This document shows, one piece after another, positions 46,349 through 59,166 of a stretch of DNA of 64,000 bases (the stretch's first letter is position 1; the number at the start of each line of letters is the position of its first letter). A model generated the notes under the pieces. It ran no database searches, was not told where the DNA came from, and saw only the letters and a program-made list of their open reading frames with translations. This stretch comes from Protea cynaroides. Lineage: Eukaryota; Streptophyta; Magnoliopsida; Proteales; Proteaceae. Made by a program: the position numbers and the translations under genes. The stretch covers positions 63,779,510-63,843,509 of the forward strand of contig CM053276.1 of NCBI GenBank assembly GCA_028583415.1, in the 5' to 3' direction.

Positions 46349-48791
46349 TGTAAGATTCGTACGTTCAAATTTTGAGGACGAAATTTCTTTTAAGGGTAGT
46401 GGAGTTGTAAGACCTGTATCGAACTAACCGGTCTTACCACCTTGTATTAGGTCTACTTATCGTGGTCGAGCCAAGTGGACCAAGTGCGTGAAGAAACCAC
46501 AAGACCAGGTATGAAGTTTAATTCAAAAACAGTCAAATATGGGTGTGTAGTCGCATGCCTAAACAGGTATGACCGACCCCACCTCAAAAGAGTCCAACCC
46601 ATGACTTTTTGGTCATAGGGTCGTACGTTTTAAAAACGCAGGGTCACAGATTTTGCGACCCTACTTGCGACCCTACGAAAACAGCCAAAAACTGAATTTA
46701 AGAAACCTTCCTAATCCGAAGGGGGTTCTTTCCCAAACTCATTGGGGCTTATTATGGAGGGTTTTTCTCTATAAATAGGACGTCCCTTAGCCTCTTTCAC
46801 TCCTTTAGAACTCCAATTGAAAGTGAGAGAAAGAGAAGAGAAGGAAGAGAAGGAAGAGAAGGAAAATTAAAGAAGAAGACCAAGGAAGAGGAAAATTCAG
46901 AGAAAGCTTTGAATCTCAGCAAACCTAAGGTAAGAACCTAATTCCCCACATGAATTGAGAGCCTAGAATAGTTCATGAAGAAGATAGGATTAGGAGAAAC
47001 CCAAATCATCCATCCATTGATAAATTCCAAGAGAATCCATGGAGGAAATCATTGTAGACAATGGATAGTGTGTAAAATTATAGTTTTTAGCCATAGAATA
47101 ATCATAGGAAGGACCACAAAGATAAGCCAAAGGATTCAAACATGAAGGAATGGACTTAAGAGTGAAAGGTCGACCCTGACACGTGTGGTCACACGTAGGG
47201 TCGCATGATATTTGACCCTACGAGACCAACATGTTCGACCATATGCCCTCGGAAAGTTCCAGGGAGGTTGTGGTCGCACGTAGGGTCGCAATATGTCTGA
47301 CCCTACCTGCGACCCTACACCCTGGGGTCACAGAAACTGAGACCCCAAGTGCGACCCAACCTGCGACCCTACACCCTGTGGTCGCAGAAATTGAGACTCT
47401 AGGGGCTACCCCACCTGCGACCCCTCAGCTTCTGTTAGTCTAAACATATGGGAATTAATTCTAATTGAAATCTATCAACTTGTTAGGTTTTTTCAGTGAT
47501 TTAAAAGTGATTCATAAAGCTTGAACGAGGATCTATTAGCAATCAAAGGTGAGGGAACAAGTCCTAAATTAATTGGCTAATAATAAACTATTTTTATTTA
47601 TTGAGTCCAATGTCATGAATGTTTCTATGCTTGTATGCGTGTATTGTGCATTTCACATGTCATCCAATATTCCTGCTATTAATGATCATGCATATTTAAT
47701 TTTGTTTATTTATAACCTGATGGTCATGATGATGCTAGGAATAGGCATGTGAATGTTTGTGTGTGGTTAGTATATTTGATGCGAGTGGGGCATCAGGGGG
47801 AGGACGTGACACTGTGGTTCATCCTGGTCACCAGACTCTAGCTCTATCTCTACTCAAGTCTTGTCCACTGACATCTTCGTATCACCATTATTTTAGCAGA
47901 ACTATTACGTCGTAGGGCATCAGGGGAGGTGGTCTCAGACCGTATAGTCTCAGACTCTGTCGGGGGGTGTTAGCTCTATCTCTATGGACGTATTGAGGGA
48001 TGCTGGGGTGAGACCTTGGATACACTGTTTGACATTAGGATTGGTTAGTTGTGAGCCCAATTTTCAAGCCCTCACTAATAGGGGCTTACATATTGGTATG
48101 GGTAGGGCATCAGGGGAAGTCTGATGCGATACGGTCCTAAGCACTTTAGCTCTATCCTATTCCATGGTGGGTGCATGTGGGACGGCAATGGTGTTCAATC
48201 CATTGGGCGGCTTTACACACTCGTGTATAGAGGTGTGGCGGCTACCTATCCTTTCTTTTGCACATTACAAACTTATGAACCAGACCAAAGATATGAATTG
48301 AATGCATGCATATATTTTTTGCATTATTTTTTTTACTCACTGAGCTCAAGTTGGAGAGCTGATCCTCGTGTGCGCATTTCTTTTTAGTTTCTGATGTTGC
48401 AGATATTACGGTTAGAGATTATGTCGACACGCCAACATATAAACAGGTGGCGGCTATGATGAGCCAGCTGTAGAGGACTATTTTGATTCGTTAAGCGAGC
48501 GTTTCAACTATGGATACGCTTAGTGTTTAACTTTCATATTTAGATATTTGTAATATGTATTAAATTATGTTTTGGTTACTTGGAGATAAGTGGAATATTA
48601 ATTATTTATCATGACTAGACCTTAGTTCATTATCTATAAGACTTCCGCTATTTACTTTATTATCTCTGACTAATGTGGAATGTATTTTGGTTTAACATGG
48701 TGGGTATAGCCTATTCGAGATCCTGGTTGAACCGTTGGTTTATTGATGGTTCATCACACCATTCTGGTTGTTGCAGAATTAGGGTGTGACA
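46349..48791 (+). mobile_element. 3' LTR of the gypsy element (2443 bp)
   Basis: Same 57-bp extension (46349-46405) as the 5' LTR, followed by the inner TGTAAGACC start. It has two short stretches missing from the 5' LTR (about 47650 and 47881-47910) that are present in the solo LTR, so the 5' LTR lost them. Confidence 0.9.
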
Positions 48792-51700
48792 CTTCTCGTA
48801 TGGAGCTAGGTTGTGAATACAAGGCTGGTTGCATGAGCTTGGGCTCGGCTTTGATTTATCTGGATGGAGGACTTGTTGTCTTTTCTTTGATTGAACTGAG
48901 GCTCTTTTGATTGAGATTCTGAGATTAATTTTTTGAATAAGCTAGGGCTTTGCATTTAATTTACTTGTAGCTGGGATTGATTTGATCTTTAAATGAGCTA
49001 GGGCTCTACATTTGATTCACTAATAGGCTGAGATTGATTTTGAACCTTGGATGAGCTAGGGCTCTGCATTTGATTCACTTGAGATTGATTTGATCTTTGG
49101 ATGAGCTAGGGTTCTACATTTGATTCATTAATAGGTTGAGATTGATTTAAACTTTGGATGAGCTAGGGCTCTACATTTGATTCAATAATAGGTTGAGATT
49201 GATTTGATCTTTGGAAGAGCTTGGGCTCTGCATTTGATTATGAAATGAGTAAGAACTCAGAAGGTCACTTTTAGGGTGAGAAATTTGCTATTGATTCTAA
49301 AATGAGCAAGAACTCAGAAGGTCACTTATAGGGTGATACTGAATGACTTATCTTTAAAGTTCCTACCAACTTTGGACCTTCGGGGTTGAAAATTGGAATA
49401 TCCTTCTTCGAAGCTCTATGGCTATGAACCTTCGGGCATGGAGACTAGAATATCCTCTTAAGTAGCTTTGTTGCTGTGAAACTTTAGGATGCTCAAAAGT
49501 GACCCATATATGAAGTCTTTGTTGACTTTGAACCTTTAGGGTTGAAATCTGACCCATCTTGGAAGTTTCTTGACTTGAACCTATAGAGTGCTGGACATAT
49601 TTGAAATGATGGTGAATTCCTTGGTAGTTTTCCAAGGTTTTTGCCCCTGCTTTGTTGGTGAAGGCAAAAAACATGGCATCAATGGAAATGGTGTCATGGA
49701 CTTTGCTGGCATGATACTTAGATTTGAAATTTACCATTTATGACCTGGTACTGAAAGTTTGACTCAATTTCAGCACGGTAGTGATGACTTGGTTGGTCCC
49801 TTGGAAGGGTTTCATGTAATTTGAAAGTGATGATTTTCTTCAGCCAACATTGGTGTTGTTGGATTTTGGACGAGAATGAGGGGAGCTTGACAATCTCTAA
49901 CCAAAGTGATTTTATTGATTGACCTTGCTGTTAAACTGTTGAAGGGCATTTGGTTAACTAAGTTCTTTGACAATGCACTATGGTAGACCAAATTGGTAGA
50001 ACAGTCAAGCGGTAATGAAATGTGACATGGGTTTGGCCCATGATAAGCTTAGGGCTTTGCAACATTATTGTGCCAATTTTGAAAGATGAATGAACCATGG
50101 CCCCAAAGTAGGCACGAGGAGCAAAGGATTCAAAATGTTCCTTCAGAGAATTTGTTGACCAAATCCTAACAGGTGAGTGACCCCATTGGATTTTCTTCAT
50201 CAACAGGATTGGGGAAACTGAGAAATTGGCAAAAACCAACTTGGACGAGCCTATTTTTATTGATTAGGAAAGTCAGTGACTTCAAACTAGACAATGGATC
50301 CTAGATGTAATTCTTATGATCAAGTTCAATTCCTTTACATAGGGTATATCTATGCCCCAGTGTCTGCATGTCGTGACAGACCGCTACTATAATGTGCTAA
50401 GGGCAAGATAGAAGGAAACGGGCAATCCAACAGAGTTGGAACTAGGTTGAATTTGGATTGCATCAAGAATTTGACTATGCTTCCAAGGTCAAGGGAAGAT
50501 TGACAGATTGATTGCAGAAAGTGACTTCTTAGATAAACCCTTCTTGAATCTTGAAAAATGAGGGAGCTGATGATTTGATGAATTTGGCTACATCCGTAAC
50601 CAGTCCATGAGAATTTTCTCTCTCACTAATGTGACAAAGGATTTGAAGATCGAATTCTATTGAAAGGCAATGATATGGAGCCCAAAAGGCAAATAGATGA
50701 TGGTTTGTTCAACTTCTCTGAGTATGATTCACTGGAGAGCAAGGGGGGTTCCTTTCCTTATGGAGGGTAGACTGGGTATGACACTTGTCCACATGAACCA
50801 CTGAATTTTCTATGAAGGGTCAATAAGGGCAATGCTTTAGGGTTGCATCAGGTCGCCTATCCTCACTGAGGAATTATGGGTTTCCCATTGAGGTTTCTGG
50901 GGTTGCTTTTCCTTGTTGAGGTTGCTTTTTATTCATTTCATTTTTTGTTGCAAACCCCATCTTGGGTTGAATAAAGAGTCCTAATATAATGAGGATATTG
51001 TCAAAATTATGGTCCTATCCAATGGTCTGAAACCTTTAGGGGAAGTCCGAACGGCATGGCTTTCATGACAAATGGGTAGCCTTGCCCCACTGTTTAAGTT
51101 GACACCTACACGCATTGATAGGCGGGCAGCTATTTGAATCATCACTAAAAGCGACCTTAGGGAAATGCAGTCCCACACCAAAATTAAAAATGGTGCCGAA
51201 TTATGTTTTCCTTTCTTGGAGATGTTCAGATAGAACACGTGTCTCAACAAACTACATCGAGATGCCAAATTAGCCGCGATCATATCTGGGCCTAAAACCT
51301 TTAAGTTTGTTGACAAGTATTGATGTTGAAGGTCCAGGAGGATTGATGTGAAACTGTCCACATGGGTCTACCATTGGGAGAGTGTTTGATTGTTTATGTA
51401 GAATGGATTTATCTTACCGAGAAGATCTCATTTTATTGGTTTGAGAAATGAAGGGCTTATAGGAACCTTGGGAAGTCGTCGGATGTAATGAACGATAGAT
51501 GAGAGTTGTAGCCAGATTCATGAATTTGTACATAAAATGATGACATGATCACAAGATACAATGCCATAAAAATAGATAATCAAAAGAAGGGCGACTCCTT
51601 GGAAGGCCGTCAGATTGATAGACGGGAGAGAGAGAGTCTAATGTCGATGAGAAATCTTTCTCTGATGATGAAGAAGTGATGAGATCGTCTCCTGTAAAGG

Positions 51701-53149
51701 CGGGATGTAATTGGCCAAAATCAAAAGTTCGGTCCAACATGCTATGAATCTCGATGAACGATCGAACTTGCTATCAAGCTTTGATTGAAACTACCACCCT
51801 CTTGAAGTGAGAGGGACAATTGGCTTACTGTCGAGCTCCAATGCCATTCAACATCTTACTTCTTTTTTTTTTTTGGATGTGGAGGCCACATAATGCAGTG
51901 CTTCGCTTGATCGCAAAGTTGAATCATGACTTTCAATATTGGATTTGAATCTTCTTCTTCCACACATTTCCAATCATATAGAATGTCTTTGCCCCAGTTA
52001 GAACTCTGATCTTCTGTAAACTTTATGAACATATGTGATTACTCATCTAGTATCTGATTTTATTTGAATGGTGAATCCGTATGTTGTCCTCTGGAAGTTA
52101 ATCATCACTTTCTGTCTGATGTGATTACCTCCCATTACTGATGTAGATAAAATATAGGCTTGAATTTTCTTTTTCTTTTTTTTTTTGTTTTTTTTTTTTT
52201 GTTTTTTGGTATTCTTATGACCTCATTCTTTGATTTTGAGACTGATCATTCATCATGTATCTCTTGCTTGCAAATGATGTACTTTGTAAGAACTTTGAAA
52301 TTTCTATCCTTTTGGTGGCACATCTGTCCTCCACTCATTTGTACTGATTGGCTAACCTGCTGATATGATGTTATTATCTAATGCTTTCCTTGGAATCTTT
52401 TCATAGGTAGAACAAATGACAGCTTCTCCAATACATGTTTCTTGAGAGTACTCTTATGTCTCCCAATTGATCATTTAAAGCTTTCCTAGACGGGTTGGAC
52501 CTTTCTTTCTCAAGCTGCCGGGTGGCGTAGAAGTTCAGGAGATGGCTCATCATTTCAATCATCTTCAGAGTCAAAATTGACTACGCACGTAGAATAGGAG
52601 GATGTATGAAACTGGGAGAAAATGTATGGAAGAGACAAAGCACAGAGTTTGAAATCCCGATGATTTTCTTGTACTTACAGGGCAGATTGGACTGGACTTG
52701 TCAACAAGCATATCAATCTTGGACCTAGACATGGATGACCTATCGAATACCAATAATAAAAAATTGAAACAACTAGTTCGTCCAAGCTGCTCCAGTTGGG
52801 CACAACACCTTCGATGACCTCCTTCAGTCGTTGTGGGATAAATCTTCCTTCAGACCTCTAACAGCAAGACTCATCATGCCCCTCTATCAATAGGTGCAAG
52901 ATGCCTACTTTCAGGGTTCCATACAATTCTTACCTTTTTTTTTTTTTTTTTTTTGGATCCATTCATAACCGGACTATTGCTTTTTTAAGCCCAAGGTAAA
53001 TGCCCCAGTTTGGGGTTCAATGGATTCGTCAATGGACCGCTTCTAGTTGAGTTCAAAATCATTCTAGCTTGTGCCCCAACTTTGGGAGCAAGGGGTATCG
53101 CCATTGCACTACACCATTTTGAGTCTAAGATTAGACTAGTTTATACCTC

Positions 53150-53800
53150 GGGTTGGGGGGTTCAATGGATTTCTTCATTAGACCACTCTCAATTTGGGTC
53201 TAAGGTCAATTTGGTTCATGCTCCAGTTTAGGACTCAATGGCTTTCCTCATTGGACCGCACTTAATTTGGGTTCATGACCAGCTTAGGGCTCAATGGCTT
53301 TCCTCATTGGACCGTACTCAATTTGGGTCCAAGTTTAATCTGGTTTATGCCCAACTTAGGGCTCAAGGGCTTTCCTCATTGAACCATACCCAATTCAGGC
53401 CCAAGGTCAATCTGGTTCATGCCCAACTTAGGGCTCAAGGGTTTTCCTCATTGGACCGTACTCAATTTGGGTCCAAGGTCAATTTGGTTCATGCCCAACT
53501 TAGGGCTCAAGGGCTTTCCTCATTGGACCGCATTCAATTTGGGTCCAAGGTCAATTTGGTTCATGGCCAACTTAGGGCTCAAGGGTTTTCCTCATTGGAC
53601 CGCACTCAATTTGGGTCCAAGGTCAATTTGGTTCATGCCCAACTTAGGGCTCCAGGGCTTTCCTCATTGAACCATACCCAATTCAGGCCCAAGGTCAATC
53701 TAGTTCATGCCTAACTTAGGGCTCAAGGGCTTTCCTCATTGAACCATACCCAATTCAGGCCCAAGTTCAATCTGGTTCATGCCCCAGTTTATTGGTTAAG
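53150..53800. repeat. 72-bp array (8-9 units) in element 2
   Basis: Same unit as 27190-27500 but expanded. The 72-bp period keeps the plus strand open (53238-53714, 158 codons of a 24-residue repeat), which I regard as a repeat artefact. Confidence 0.9.
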
Positions 53801-54149
53801 GGTTTCATCATTGGACCATTCCCTAGCCATGATTCTGGTTCCTATCCTAGCCTAGGGTACGTTGGATCTCTTCTTTGGTTTAACCTACTGCTCGGAAAAA
53901 TTTCATTTCTTCTCTTTGAACAATGAGAAATATGAGGGCAACTCTTTGGATTCTAGCATTTCTTTGGCCAATGGGGCAGAAATGCCCGAAATGGGATAGC
54001 ACTATCATAGCTGAAGTTTCATGGTTTCCTGATGACTCCAGAATCTGGAATTGATCTTTACTGACAGGAAATGAGGAATGCTTCTCATTCGTCATTCCTG
54101 ACGAGCGATTTTAACTTGTAGCATTGGGCTATGATGGACATGGATCGGG

Positions 54150-54290
54150 CTCTAATTGATAGAGCCAGAGGTGGATTTTGAATTGATCTTTGGTTAATAG
54201 AGACAAGGTTGACTTTAAACTGGTCTCTAATTAATAGAGATCAAGATTGACTTTGAATTGATCTCTGATTAATAGAAATCAAGATTGATA
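54150..54290. repeat. 38-bp array (~3 units) in element 2
   Basis: Contracted or ancestral version of 27815-28290. Confidence 0.75.
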
Positions 54291-54519
54291 GTCATGGACT
54301 GGGCTTTAATTGCTAGAGGCAAGGATTGCTTGAGTTGGGCTCCGATTGATAGAGGCCAAGGATGACAATCATGGATTGGACTCTAATTGCTAGAGATGAT
54401 GGATTGATTGAGTTGAAATGACTAAAATTTTCTTTGATTCCTTCATGAAATGGAACATGGACCAGAGGTAATAGTTGAATAGGCCTAAAGGCTAACTCAT
54501 GCTTACATTGAGTTCATAT

Positions 54520-55220
54520 GAATGAAACCTTTCTTAGTTCCAACATGAATCGGAACCTGAACTGAAGTTGATGGTTGGACAAGCCTAGGACCTAATTAAA
54601 TTCAAATGAATGGAACTCTTCTTAATTCTAACATGAATCAGAACTTGAACCACAGTTGATGGTTGGATAAGCCTAGTGGCTAAATGAATTCAGATGAATG
54701 GGATTCTTCTTAATTCCAACATGAATCGAATTTGAACCAAAGTTGATGGTTGGATAGGCCTAGTGGCTAATTGAATTTAGATGAATGGAACTCTTCTTAG
54801 TTCCAACATGAATTAGAACCCTAACCAAAGTTGATGGTTGGCCAATGGAACTCTTCTTAGTTCCAACATGAATCAGAACCCTAACCAAAGTTGATGGTTG
54901 GATAAGCCTAGTAGCTAAATGAATTCAGATGAATGAAACTTTTCCTAATTCCGACATGAATCAGAACACTAACCAAAGTTGAAGGTTGGCCAATGGAACT
55001 CTTCTTAGTTCCAACATGAATCAGATCCCTAACCAAAGTTGATGGTTGGATAAGCCTAGTGGCTAATTGAATTCATATGAATGGAACTTTTCCTAGTTTC
55101 AACATGAATCAAAACCCTAACCAAAGTTGATGGTTGGATAGGCCTAGTGGCTAATTGAATTCAGATGAATGGAACTTTTTCTAGTTCCGACATGAATCGA
55201 AACCCTAAACAGGAGGTAAA
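54520..55220. repeat. 88-bp array (~9 units) in element 2
   Basis: Counterpart of 28495-28990. Some units are only about 60 bp (near 54840 and 54985), showing internal deletion followed by duplication. Confidence 0.8.
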
Positions 55221-55239
55221 GGGTGAAAAAGCCTAGGGG

Positions 55240-56240
55240 CCGAATGCCTTCTCCATTTTAACATGATCTGGGAGTGATGATTGAATCTGCCTAGGGGTTA
55301 AACGCTTCTTCAATTATGAGACGAACCAGAAATGGTGGTTGAATCTGAGGCTGAATATTTCTCTGATTCTGAGATGAACTGGATGTGATTGAATCTGCCT
55401 AGGGGCTGAATCTTTCCTTAATTCTAAAGTAAATCGAGAACAATGATTGGATTTTCCATGGGATTGAAATTCTCCTTAATTAGAAGTGAATGGAGAATGG
55501 TGATTTGATTTGCCTAGGGACTAAATCTCTCCTTAATTCTGAGATGAATTGAGAACAGTGATTGGATTTGCCTAGGGGCTGAATCATTCCTTAATTCAGG
55601 GACGAATCAAAAACTATGATTGGATTTGCCTAGGGGCTGAATATTTCCTTAATTCTGGATGAACCGAAATGATGATTGGACCTGCCTAGGGGCTGAATCT
55701 TTCCTTAATTCAAAGGTGAATCAGGAAAGGTGATTGGACTTACCTAGGGGCTAAATCTCTCCTTAAGTCAGAGATGAATCGAGAATGGTGATTTGATTTG
55801 TCTAGGGACTGAATCTCTTCTTAATTCTGAGATGAATTGAGAACAGTGATTGGATTTTCCTAGGGGCTGAATCTCTCCTTAATTCAGAGATGAATCGAGA
55901 ACTATGATTGGATTTACCTAGGGGTTGAATCTTTCCTTAATTCTGAGGTAAATTGAGGACGATGATTGGATTTGCCTAGGGGCTGAATCTCTCCTTAGTT
56001 CAGAGATGAATGGAGAATGGTGATTTGATTTGCCTAGGGACTAATTCTCTCCTTAATTCTAAGATGAATTGAGAACAGTGATGGGACTTGCCTAAGGGGT
56101 GAATCTTTCCTTAATTCAGAGATGAATCGAGAACTATGATTGGATTTGCCTAGGGGTTAAATCTTTCCTTAATTCTGAGGTGCATTGAGAACAGTGATTG
56201 GATTTGTCTAGGGGCTAAAACTCTCCTTGATTATGAGATG
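55240..56240. repeat. 58-bp array (~17 units) in element 2
   Basis: Counterpart of 29010-30175. Confidence 0.85.
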
Positions 56241-56466
56241 AACTGAATATGATATTTGAGTAAGCCCAAGGACTAACTGTACGAGAATATTGTAAACTTT
56301 TTCAGGTATAAGTGCTTGTCGCTACCTAAACTGAATGCTCTATTGGACCAGATTGGCTAAGTTACTGATTGTGTTCTCAAATCTGGTTGCATTCTTTCTT
56401 ACACAATTTGATGTTCAATAAAGATCCAGATTCATGACTTCCATTGATTCATTTAGAAATTATGAT

Positions 56467-58853
56467 TGTAAGATTTGTATCGAACTAACCGGTCTTACCA
56501 CCTTGTACCAGGTCTACTTATCGTGGTTGAGCCAAGTGGACCAAGTGCGTGAAGAAACCACAAGACCAGGTATGAAATTTAATTCAAAAACAGTCAAATA
56601 TGAGTGTGTGGTCACATGCCTAAATAGGTATGATCGACCCCACCTCAAAAGAGTCCAACCCATGACTTTTTGGTCGTAGGGTCGCACGTTTTAAAAACGT
56701 AGGGTCACGGATTTTGCGACCCTACCTGCGACCCTACGAAAACAGCCAAAAACCAAATTTAGGAAACCTTCCTAATCCGAAGGGGGTTCTTTCTTAAACT
56801 CATTGGGGCTTATTATGGAGGATTTTTCTCTATAAATAGGATGTCCCTTAGCCTCTTTCACTCATTTAGAACTCCAATTGAAAGTGAGAGAAAGAGAAGA
56901 GAAGGAAGAGAAGGAAGAGAAGGAAAATTGAAGAAGAAGACCAAGGAAGAGGAAAATTCAGAGAAAGCTCTGAATCTCAGCAAACCTAAGGTATGAACCT
57001 AATTCCCTACATGAATTGAGAGCCTAGAATAGTTCATGAAGAAGATAGGATTAGAAGAAACCCAAATCATCCATCCATGAACAAATTTCAAGAGAATCCA
57101 TGGAGGAAATCATTGTGGACAATGGATAGTGTGTAAAATTGTAGTTTTTAACCATAGAACAATCATAGGAAGGACCATAAAGATAAGTCAAAGGATTCAA
57201 ACATGAAGGAATGGACTTAAGAGTGAAAGGTTGACCCTGACACATGTGGTCGCACGTAGGGTCGCATGATATTTGACCCTACGAGACCCACATGTTTGAC
57301 CACAAGCCCTCCAGAAGTTCCAGGGAGGGTGTGGTCGCACGTAGGGTCACAATATGTCCGACCCTACCTGCGACCCTACACCCTGGGGTCACAGAAACTG
57401 AGACCCCAGGTGCGACCCTTCCTGCGACCCTACACCTTGTGGTCGCAGTAACTGAGGCCCCAGGTGCTACCCCACCTGCGACCCCTCAGCTTCTATTAGA
57501 CTAAACATATGGAAATTAATTCTAATTGAAATCTATCAACTTGTTAGGTTTTTTCAGTGATTTAAAAGTGATTCATAAAGCTTGAAGGAGGATCTACTAG
57601 CAATCAAAGGTGAAGGAACAAGATCTAAACTAATTAGCTAATAATAAACTATTTTTATTTATTGAGTCCAATGCCATGAATGTTTCTATGCTTGTATGCG
57701 TGTATTGTGCATTTCACATGTCATCTAATATTCCTGCTATAAATGTTCATGCATATTTAATTTTGTTTATTTATAACCTGATGGTGATGATGATGCTAGG
57801 AATAGGCATGTGAATGTTTGTGTGTGGTTAGTGTACTTGATGCGAGTGGGGCATCAAGGGGAGGACGTGATACTATGGTTCATCCTGGTCACCAGACTCT
57901 AGCTCTATCTCTACTCAATTCTTGTCCACTGACATCATCGTATTGCCATTACTTTAGCAGAACTATTACATCATAGGGCATCAGGGGAGGTGGTCTCGGA
58001 CCGTATAGTCTTTAACTCTACCGGGGGGCCTTAGCTCTATCCCTATTGACGTAATGAGGGATGCTGGGGTGAGGCCTTGGATACACTGTTTGACATTAGG
58101 ATTGGTTAGTTGCGAGCCCAGTTTGCAAGCCCTCGCCAATAGGGGCTTACGTATTGGTATGGGTAGGGCATCAGGGGAAGTGTGATGCGGTGCGGTCCTA
58201 AGCACTTTAGCTCTATCCCTATTCCATGGTGGGTGCATGTAGGATGGCAATGGTGTTTGATCCATTGGGGGGCTTCACACACTCGTGTATAGAGGTGTGG
58301 CGGCCACCTATCCTTTCTATTGCACATTGCAAACTTATGAACCAGACCAAAGATATGAATTGAATGCATGCATATGTTTGTTGCATTGTTTTGTTTACTC
58401 ACTGAGCTCAAGTTAGAGAGTTGACCCTCGTGTGCACAATTCTTTTTAGTTTCTGATGTTGTAGGCATTACGGTTGGAGATTATGTCGATATGCCAAAAT
58501 ATGAATAGGTGGCGGCTATGATGAGCAAGCCGTGGAGGACTATTGTGATTCATTAAGCGAGCGTTTCTACTGTGGATACGTTTAGTGTTAAATTTTCGTA
58601 TTTAGATATTTGTAATATGTATTAAATTATGTTTTGGTTACTTGGAGATAAATGGAATATTAATTATTTATCATGACTAGACCTCAATTCATTATTTGTA
58701 AGACTTCCGCTATTTACTTTATTATCTCTGATTAATGTGGAATGTGTTTTGGTTTAACATGGTGGGTATAGCCCATTCGAGATCCTGGTTGAACCGTTGG
58801 TTTATTGACGGTTCATCACACCATTATGGTTGGTGCAGAATTGGGGTGTGACA
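56467..58853 (+). mobile_element. solo LTR of the gypsy family (2387 bp)
   Basis: Starts TGTAAGATTTGTATCG and ends GTGTGACA. It lacks the 57-bp 5' extension. The element 1 sequence at 30230-30255 is the unoccupied site (tttggaaagataatatgg). The right flank gataa matches it. The left flank (atgat) does not, so the target duplication is not intact. It carries the TATA box at 56831-56838 and the inverted repeat at 56674-56739. No internal sequence flanks it. Confidence 0.9.
56674..56739. promoter_or_regulatory. 13-bp inverted repeat in U3 of the solo LTR
   Basis: TCGTAGGGTCGCA (56674-56686) and TGCGACCCTACGA (56727-56739), with a second TGCGACCCTAC copy between them. Confidence 0.65.
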
Positions 58854-59166
58854 GATAACATGGATGGATCTCACGGTGGAAGATCAAGACAATTCCCTAG
58901 TTGTAGGGGCCTCTCACCCTAAAAGGGTGGATATGGTTGCAGATTGATTTTCTTTTCCAAAGGCATTGAAACTCAATGGAGAAATATCAAGATTCTAGAC
59001 ATCTAGAGGAATGGAAGAAGTCACATGCATAATCAAAGATGACTTAACCAAACAAAGTTAGCTCCCTTATAAGGGCGATTGGGTAAACATTATGCGAGTC
59101 AATTTAGTTGAATTTGGTTAAGCCATGTGTTCAGTCTTAGGACCTCGTGATTCCAAAAATGGATAA
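58854..59166 (-). mobile_element. element 2 internal fragment
   Basis: Matches element 1 from about 30241 to 30530, then is broken by the solo LTR at 59167. Confidence 0.8.

Larger units (their letters stand above)
38558..48791 (+). mobile_element. full-length Ty3/gypsy element (10.2 kb, chromovirus-like, defective)
   Basis: LTRs at 38558-40945 and 46349-48791, an initiator-Met-type primer-binding site, degenerate gag-pol in plus orientation, a purine-rich tract, and a perfect 5-bp target duplication CTTCT (38553-38557 and 48792-48796). It inserted into element 2. Domain order protease-RT-RNase H-integrase is that of Ty3/gypsy. Long LTRs and a chromodomain-like tail suggest a Del/Tekay-type chromovirus (inference). 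By eye the LTRs differ by a few percent. The coding region has many stops and frameshifts. Confidence 0.9.
48792..56466 (-). mobile_element. element 2 internal region, main block
   Basis: Colinear with element 1 from about 22530 to 30240, at visibly lower identity than between the element 1 LTRs. It includes counterparts of the 57-bp (48945-49235), 72-bp, 38-bp, 88-bp and 58-bp arrays with different unit numbers, and a single copy of the 333-bp block. No coding region was recognised. Confidence 0.8.

Noticed and set aside
53238..53714. 158-codon open frame with a 24-residue repeat
   Set aside because: Product of a 72-bp tandem array whose period is a multiple of 3. More than one frame is open and the element 1 counterpart is not conserved as a frame.
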